The translations under genes were made by a program, and so were the position numbers. The notes under the pieces are model-generated. The model saw nothing but the letters and a program-made list of their open reading frames with translations. It did no database searches and had not been told where the DNA came from. A stretch of 64,000 bases of DNA from an uncultured Bacilli bacterium (GTDB lineage: Bacteria > Bacillota_I > Bacilli_A > RF39 > UBA660): the NCBI GenBank assembly GCA_934100165.1, contig CAKOPN010000001.1:62001-126000 (forward strand), written 5' to 3'. Each line of letters begins with the position of its first letter. Position 1 is the first letter of the stretch. Of this stretch, positions 60,763-64,000 are shown piece by piece.

Positions 60763-61065
60763 TTACACCTCTATTTTAAAATTACGACCAGTTAACTCAT
60801 TTATTTTTTTCAAAAGCATATTAACTTCTTTTTCTTTATAGGTCTTTCCTATTTTATTTGCATACTTAATAGCATCTTTTTTCTTTGCCTTACTAATATG
60901 AAAATCTTCAATTTTCATTATTAGCCACTCTGCTGTTTGCTCGTTGTCTTCTAGTATTCTTTCTTTTTCCAAAATTTCTTCATACAATGCAGCATTTGTT
61001 AGTTTAGTCATAAGATCCTTAGATGTTAAAGCATTCCAGAAGAAAAAATCTTTAAGAAATCTCAT
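60763..61065 (-). CDS. Small helical protein of unknown function
   Basis: A 100-residue, mostly alpha-helical and charged protein, starting at the ATG at 61063-61065 after a GGAAGTG site close to the start. An aromatic N-terminus (FLKDFFFWNAL) is followed by helices such as EILEKERILEDNEQTAEWLI and EKEVNMLLKKINELTG. No family recognised. It abuts the GNAT gene, separated by two bases. Confidence 0.45.
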   Translation of the reverse strand: MRFLKDFFFWNALTSKDLMTKLTNAALYEEILEKERILEDNEQTAEWLIMKIEDFHISKAKKKDAIKYANKIGKTYKEKEVNMLLKKINELTGRNFKIEV

Positions 61066-61089
61066 AAACACTTCCATAATTATTATAAC

Positions 61090-61117
61090 AAAAAAAGGAC
61101 TAATTGTTCTAGTCCTC
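61090..61117 (-). terminator. Terminator of lepB
   Basis: On the minus strand GAGGACTAG and CTAGTCC-like arms (AGGACTA/TAGTCCT, 7 bp) are followed by seven T residues, about 10 bases after the lepB stop. Confidence 0.85.
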
Positions 61118-61127
61118 AATTAAGCAT

Positions 61128-61628
61128 TTATTTTTTAGTTCCAAAATTAGAAAACGGATAAACTGTAAAATTGGTTTTACCAATTATTCTACTTTTTTTG
61201 AATGTTCCTAAATCTCTACTATCCATAGAAACTACCCTATTATCCCCCATAACAAAATAACTATCTTCTGGAACCGTTCCAACCATCTCAAAATCCCACG
61301 TAACAACATCAACTTCAAGGAAAGGCTCCTCAACATATTCATCATTTATATAAAGTTTATTATCTTTATATTTAATGTTATCCCCAGGAAGTCCTATTAC
61401 TCTCTTAATAAGATATTTGTCATGATATTTAATAACTACTATATCAAATCTTTCAAGTCCATCTACTTCATAACCAATTTTATTAAGTATCATTATGTCT
61501 TTATCATTAAGTGTTGGATACATAGATGTTCCATTAACACTTATTGGGGCAATAATAAATTGCCTTATAAATAGAACTGCTACTATGGTTAATAAAAAAG
61601 GGCCAAATTCATTCCAAAATTTCTTCAT
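61128..61628 (-). CDS. lepB: Signal peptidase I
   Basis: A 166-residue type I signal peptidase. One N-terminal membrane helix (about 8-27) leads to SVNGTSMYPTL with nucleophile Ser35. Catalytic Lys75 lies in YLIKRVIGLPGD, and YFVMGDNRVVSMDSRDLG is the box E loop. It cleaves signal peptides on the outer membrane face. A terminator hairpin of rplS lies directly upstream, and the ATG has no clear ribosome site, so expression must depend on readthrough or an unusual start. Confidence 0.92.
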   Translation of the reverse strand: MKKFWNEFGPFLLTIVAVLFIRQFIIAPISVNGTSMYPTLNDKDIMILNKIGYEVDGLERFDIVVIKYHDKYLIKRVIGLPGDNIKYKDNKLYINDEYVEEPFLEVDVVTWDFEMVGTVPEDSYFVMGDNRVVSMDSRDLGTFKKSRIIGKTNFTVYPFSNFGTKK

Positions 61629-61635
61629 ATTTAAA

Positions 61636-61660
61636 AACAAAAAGAGACTTTATAGGTCTC
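61636..61660 (-). terminator. Terminator between rplS and lepB
   Basis: On the minus strand AAGAGACC and GTCTCTT-like arms (AGAGAC/GTCTCT) are followed by TTTTTGTTTTT. The lepB ATG begins about ten bases after the T tract, so some readthrough is expected. Confidence 0.7.
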
Positions 61661-62005
61661 TTATTTTTGTCCTTTCTCTTTGATTCTGTATTGACCAACT
61701 TTATCTTTTAAGAAATATAGTTTAGCTTGTCTAACTTTACCAGTTCTAATTACTTCAATACTAGCAATTTTTGGAGAATGAAGTGGGAATACTCTATCTA
61801 CTCCTACACCATAAGAATTTTTTCTTACTGTGAATGTTTCACTAATTCCACTTCCCTTACGAGCTGTTACAACACCTTCGTAAGCTTGGATTCTTTCTTT
61901 GTTTCCCTCAATAATTTTTACGTTAACTTTTACAGTGTATCCAACTCTAAATTCAGGTATATTTGGATTTAACTGTTTCTTTGTAATCTTATCAATTACG
62001 TTCAT
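61661..62005 (-). CDS. rplS: Ribosomal protein bL19
   Basis: A 114-residue bL19, which lies at the 30S-50S interface. FRVGYTVKVNVKIIEGNKERIQAYEGVV and RVFPLHSPKIASIEVIRTGKVRQAKLYFLKD are the diagnostic stretches. I chose the ATG at 62003-62005 because AAAGGA lies ten bases upstream; the ATG three codons earlier touches that site. A structured leader with its own promoter precedes it, consistent with autoregulation by the protein. Confidence 0.96.
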   Translation of the reverse strand: MNVIDKITKKQLNPNIPEFRVGYTVKVNVKIIEGNKERIQAYEGVVTARKGSGISETFTVRKNSYGVGVDRVFPLHSPKIASIEVIRTGKVRQAKLYFLKDKVGQYRIKEKGQK

Positions 62006-62116
62006 ACTATTCATTCCTTTCTATTTTACAGTAATCATAATAAATAGCCAATGCTACAAAAGGTATCAGCGGATTACCAACGTTAAGATTGTACCACAAG
62101 CCATTATATATTGCAA
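62006..62116 (-). promoter_or_regulatory. Promoter and structured leader of rplS (possible L19 leader)
   Basis: The promoter is TTGCAA (62111-62116), 17 bases, TACAAT (62088-62093) on the minus strand. The roughly 75-nt leader contains GTAATC...GATTAC as a closing stem, with GGTA...TACC and AGC...GCT inside and a TCCGCTGA segment. This is the layout I remember for the Firmicute L19 leader (ribosomal protein autoregulation). Pairings are read by eye. Confidence 0.5.
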
Positions 62117-62130
62117 CACTTTTTTAATTG

Positions 62131-62814
62131 TTAGGCTAAAAGTATATTTTTTACAATACTATCAATTCTGTCAGTTTTATTTTGAATAAACTCCTCTTTA
62201 ATCTTTTCATAGTTTTCTTTAACTGTAGAAACAACTTTTTTAACTTTTGGATTTAACTCTTTACCATCAAGTGTTTCTATTATCATGTCTAAATTATTAA
62301 GTTTAGTATATTTACCATAATTGTTTGTTCTTATATAAGTATCATATAAGTTTTTAAATGAAATAATTCCTATGTTATCGAATCTTTCATCTTCAAGTAT
62401 CTTGGCGGTTGTATAAATATAACTATTTTTAATTGATTTATCAAGGATTGTTTCTCCATAGTTATTTTTAATATTTGGAAGAAAATCCTTATTTTTCTTT
62501 AGTGTTTTTATTATATCCACTACATTAACATAATTCATAGCAACTAATATATGAGCGAATGTATCACCATCATTGTTTTGATGATTTATATCCCATCTTT
62601 TATCTTTCATATGTTTTAGCACTACATCATAGCAACCTTTTTTCAAAAGTCGCATTAGGATACTGTTCCCTTGATTATCTGTAACATTTATATCAAATGT
62701 TTTTCTAGATAATATTTTGTCTATTAAATAAATGTGTTCCTCTTTGAGCAACTCAAAAATCAGGGACGGATCCTCATCACAAGCAATTATCGCTTTTGTT
62801 TCATCATAAAACAT
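62131..62814 (-). CDS. Ankyrin-repeat protein
   Basis: A 227-residue soluble protein with at least three ankyrin-type units between about 25 and 140. Each has D-x-N-x-x-x-x-x-G-x-(S/T)-x-(L/A)-x-x-(L/I): DINVTDNQGNSILMRLL, DINHQNNDGDTFAHILV, LPNIKNNYGETILDKSI. The C-terminal third is a charged helix. Ankyrin arrays bind proteins; no partner is suggested by neighbours. No secretion signal is visible, so a cytosolic role is most likely. Confidence 0.75.
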   Translation of the reverse strand: MFYDETKAIIACDEDPSLIFELLKEEHIYLIDKILSRKTFDINVTDNQGNSILMRLLKKGCYDVVLKHMKDKRWDINHQNNDGDTFAHILVAMNYVNVVDIIKTLKKNKDFLPNIKNNYGETILDKSIKNSYIYTTAKILEDERFDNIGIISFKNLYDTYIRTNNYGKYTKLNNLDMIIETLDGKELNPKVKKVVSTVKENYEKIKEEFIQNKTDRIDSIVKNILLA

Positions 62815-62923
62815 AATTAACTACACCTCTTCTTACACGTGACATTTTTATATTCTATCAAAAAGAAGAGATTTTGTCAAATTGCAAAAAGTCTCTCCTA
62901 GTCCACCTAGTAATTTATTAAGT

Positions 62924-63367
62924 TTATTCTGAATCACATATCAAATCAGGATTTTTGTTATCATATTTAATAGTTATTGTCTTAAGTGCAAAGTCTTTTT
63001 CTACCTTTATATCATATATAATTGTGTTTGTACTCTCTACATAATAAAAGATTTTATTCTTGCAGTTATATCTAGTAAGGGTAGATAAATAATCTTCAAA
63101 ATATTTCTTTACATATTGGGATTTTCTAAGGGTTTTAAATTCAAGAGTCTTACCATCATCTTTAACAAAAAAAGAAAAAATTGGTATATCAAGAGAAATC
63201 TTACTTGTCTTGTATTGTTCCCTAAAAAATGTTCTATTACAAAGAAGAATCAAAAGAAAAACAAACAATATAATAACGATTATAACTTCTATTTTATATT
63301 CGCGTCGGATTCTTTCTTTTTCTTTTTTTGAAATTTTTTTACTTTTTTTATTATCTTTCTCATCCAT
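62924..63367 (-). CDS. Single-pass membrane protein of unknown function
   Basis: A 147-residue protein. A strongly basic N-terminus (about 1-26, Lys/Arg-rich) is followed by a membrane helix (27-44) and an external domain of about 100 residues. The latter contains IPIFSFFVKDDGKTLEFKTL and ALKTITIKYDNKNPDLICDS. No family recognised. It is divergent from the kinase-like gene on the plus strand, with a short shared promoter region. Confidence 0.5.
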   Translation of the reverse strand: MDEKDNKKSKKISKKEKERIRREYKIEVIIVIILFVFLLILLCNRTFFREQYKTSKISLDIPIFSFFVKDDGKTLEFKTLRKSQYVKKYFEDYLSTLTRYNCKNKIFYYVESTNTIIYDIKVEKDFALKTITIKYDNKNPDLICDSE

Positions 63368-63475
63368 TAAAAATCACCTATCTTATATATGTATTATATA
63401 ATAACGATTACACAAAAACAAGTTTACATTTTTTATTAGTGTGTTAGAATATACTGTTATAAAGGAGGATTTTGT

Positions 63476-64000
63476 ATGAATATAGACAATTTAATATTAC
63501 CAGAGACAACTATAACAAAGTTTTCCTCTAAACTAACTAGTCCTTACAAACTTTCTAGAACTCTTAGAATTAGAAAAGAAATTGTAACTCTTTGGAATAA
63601 TTGGCATGAAATAGATGGCTCTTGGTATTATTTCAAGGATTTTGATAATTATCCAGACCCAACTTCTAACTTTATAAATGAGCTAATTGGGGAATATTTA
63701 TCTCTTTACCTAGATATTCCTTCTGTGCATTATAAAATTGGTAAAGCAGATGATAAGTATGGGTTGTTATCATTATATTTTAGAGATAAGAAAAATAGAT
63801 ATATTGATCCACGTAACATTGGGTTATATGCAAATTATAATGATTTGAGCAATTTAGAAAAAATTAGAAGTTACTGTAAAAACGAAAATAATTTCAAAGC
63901 GGTTGTAAATGAGTTATCAAAAATGATAGCAATTGATTTGTACATGGGTCAAACAGATAGAACTAGTAATAATTTTGTGTTTCAGAAAAATAAAGATGGG
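63476..64000 (+). CDS. HipA/CtkA-like kinase, N-terminal 175 residues
   Basis: A plus-strand gene that runs off the window, starting at ATG 63476 after AAAGGAGG. A promoter (TTTACA, 16 bases, TAGAAT) lies just upstream. SWYYFKDF (Lys54) could bind ATP, SNFINELIGEYLSLYLDIPSVHY resembles the conserved Glu helix of HipA/CtkA-like kinases (N-E-x-x-x-x-x-L-x-x-x-L), and IDLYMGQTDRTSNNFVF near the end matches the catalytic loop (D-x-x-x-x-x-x-D-R-x-x-x-N). HipA-like kinases phosphorylate proteins such as GltX in persistence, or act in signalling. The C-terminal half and any antitoxin are outside the window. Confidence 0.6.
   Translation, partial: MNIDNLILPETTITKFSSKLTSPYKLSRTLRIRKEIVTLWNNWHEIDGSWYYFKDFDNYPDPTSNFINELIGEYLSLYLDIPSVHYKIGKADDKYGLLSLYFRDKKNRYIDPRNIGLYANYNDLSNLEKIRSYCKNENNFKAVVNELSKMIAIDLYMGQTDRTSNNFVFQKNKDG

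Noticed and set aside
1..64000. CRISPR arrays, insertion sequences, prophage or attachment sites
   Set aside because: No regularly spaced direct repeats, transposase motifs, terminal inverted repeats or phage structural genes were seen; apparent repeats are low-complexity A/T tracts and terminator hairpins.

Overview
The window is a very AT-rich stretch of a low-GC Firmicute (Bacilli/Clostridia-like) chromosome. Most genes lie on the minus strand, tightly packed, with AGGAGG-type ribosome sites and frequent 1-8 base overlaps. The genes fit a walled bacterium: MurE keeps the Arg of the DNPR-type (diaminopimelate) signature, and there are an undecaprenol-kinase-type DgkA, a VanZ protein and a PAP2 phosphatase. 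Two sporulation genes, yqfC and yqfD, are present, so the lineage either sporulates or descends from spore formers. TGA is a normal stop (cdd, yqzL and the response regulator end in TGA), so this is not a code-4 mollicute despite the base composition. I cannot name the species; an uncultured gut-type member of the Bacilli is my best guess.

Layout. 1-1300: end of a P-loop protein, an orphan MvaI/BcnI-type nuclease and two tRNAs. 1468-20360: a DNA repair and translation block (rnhC, mutL, uvrC, trxA, cvpA, mutS, pheST under a T-box) that echoes the Bacillus pheST-rnhC-cvpA-mutS2-trxA-uvrC neighbourhood. Within it lie two kinase-fold paralogues around a YigZ gene, and a plsC-acyl ligase-plsC operon. 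20419-22377: a metallopeptidase-like gene followed by a RelE-like/HTH toxin-antitoxin-like pair. 22477-33290: murE, arginase, then the conserved rpsU-yqeY-yqfC-yqfD-(vanZ)-ybeY-dgkA-cdd-era-yqzL-recO run (phoH and yqfF missing), a J2-like RNase J with degenerate metal motifs, and RNase III.

33346-43481: a short-chain dehydrogenase, a two-component system, a phosphotransferase, RNase HII, a three-gene ABC-2 exporter and RbgA. 43508-56894 is the accessory, decaying part. It holds a doubly damaged RhuM gene, an acyltransferase, a 1524-residue protein ending in a nucleotidyltransferase domain, an anchored surface protein, a TetR C-terminal remnant, a run of three pseudogenes (flavodoxin, GNAT, ComB-like), and a DUF3841 gene with a fresh 27-bp duplication.

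56978-58940 is the most striking regulatory unit: promoter, 26-codon leader peptide, terminator and ABC exporter. A 10-base segment inside the leader ORF is perfectly complementary to the terminator arm and loop, as expected for ribosome-controlled attenuation of a drug exporter. The window ends with a DUF6935 gene, an S51 peptidase, a GNAT gene, lepB, rplS with a structured leader, an ankyrin-repeat protein and the start of a HipA/CtkA-like kinase.

All calls come from reading the sequence; no database search was run.
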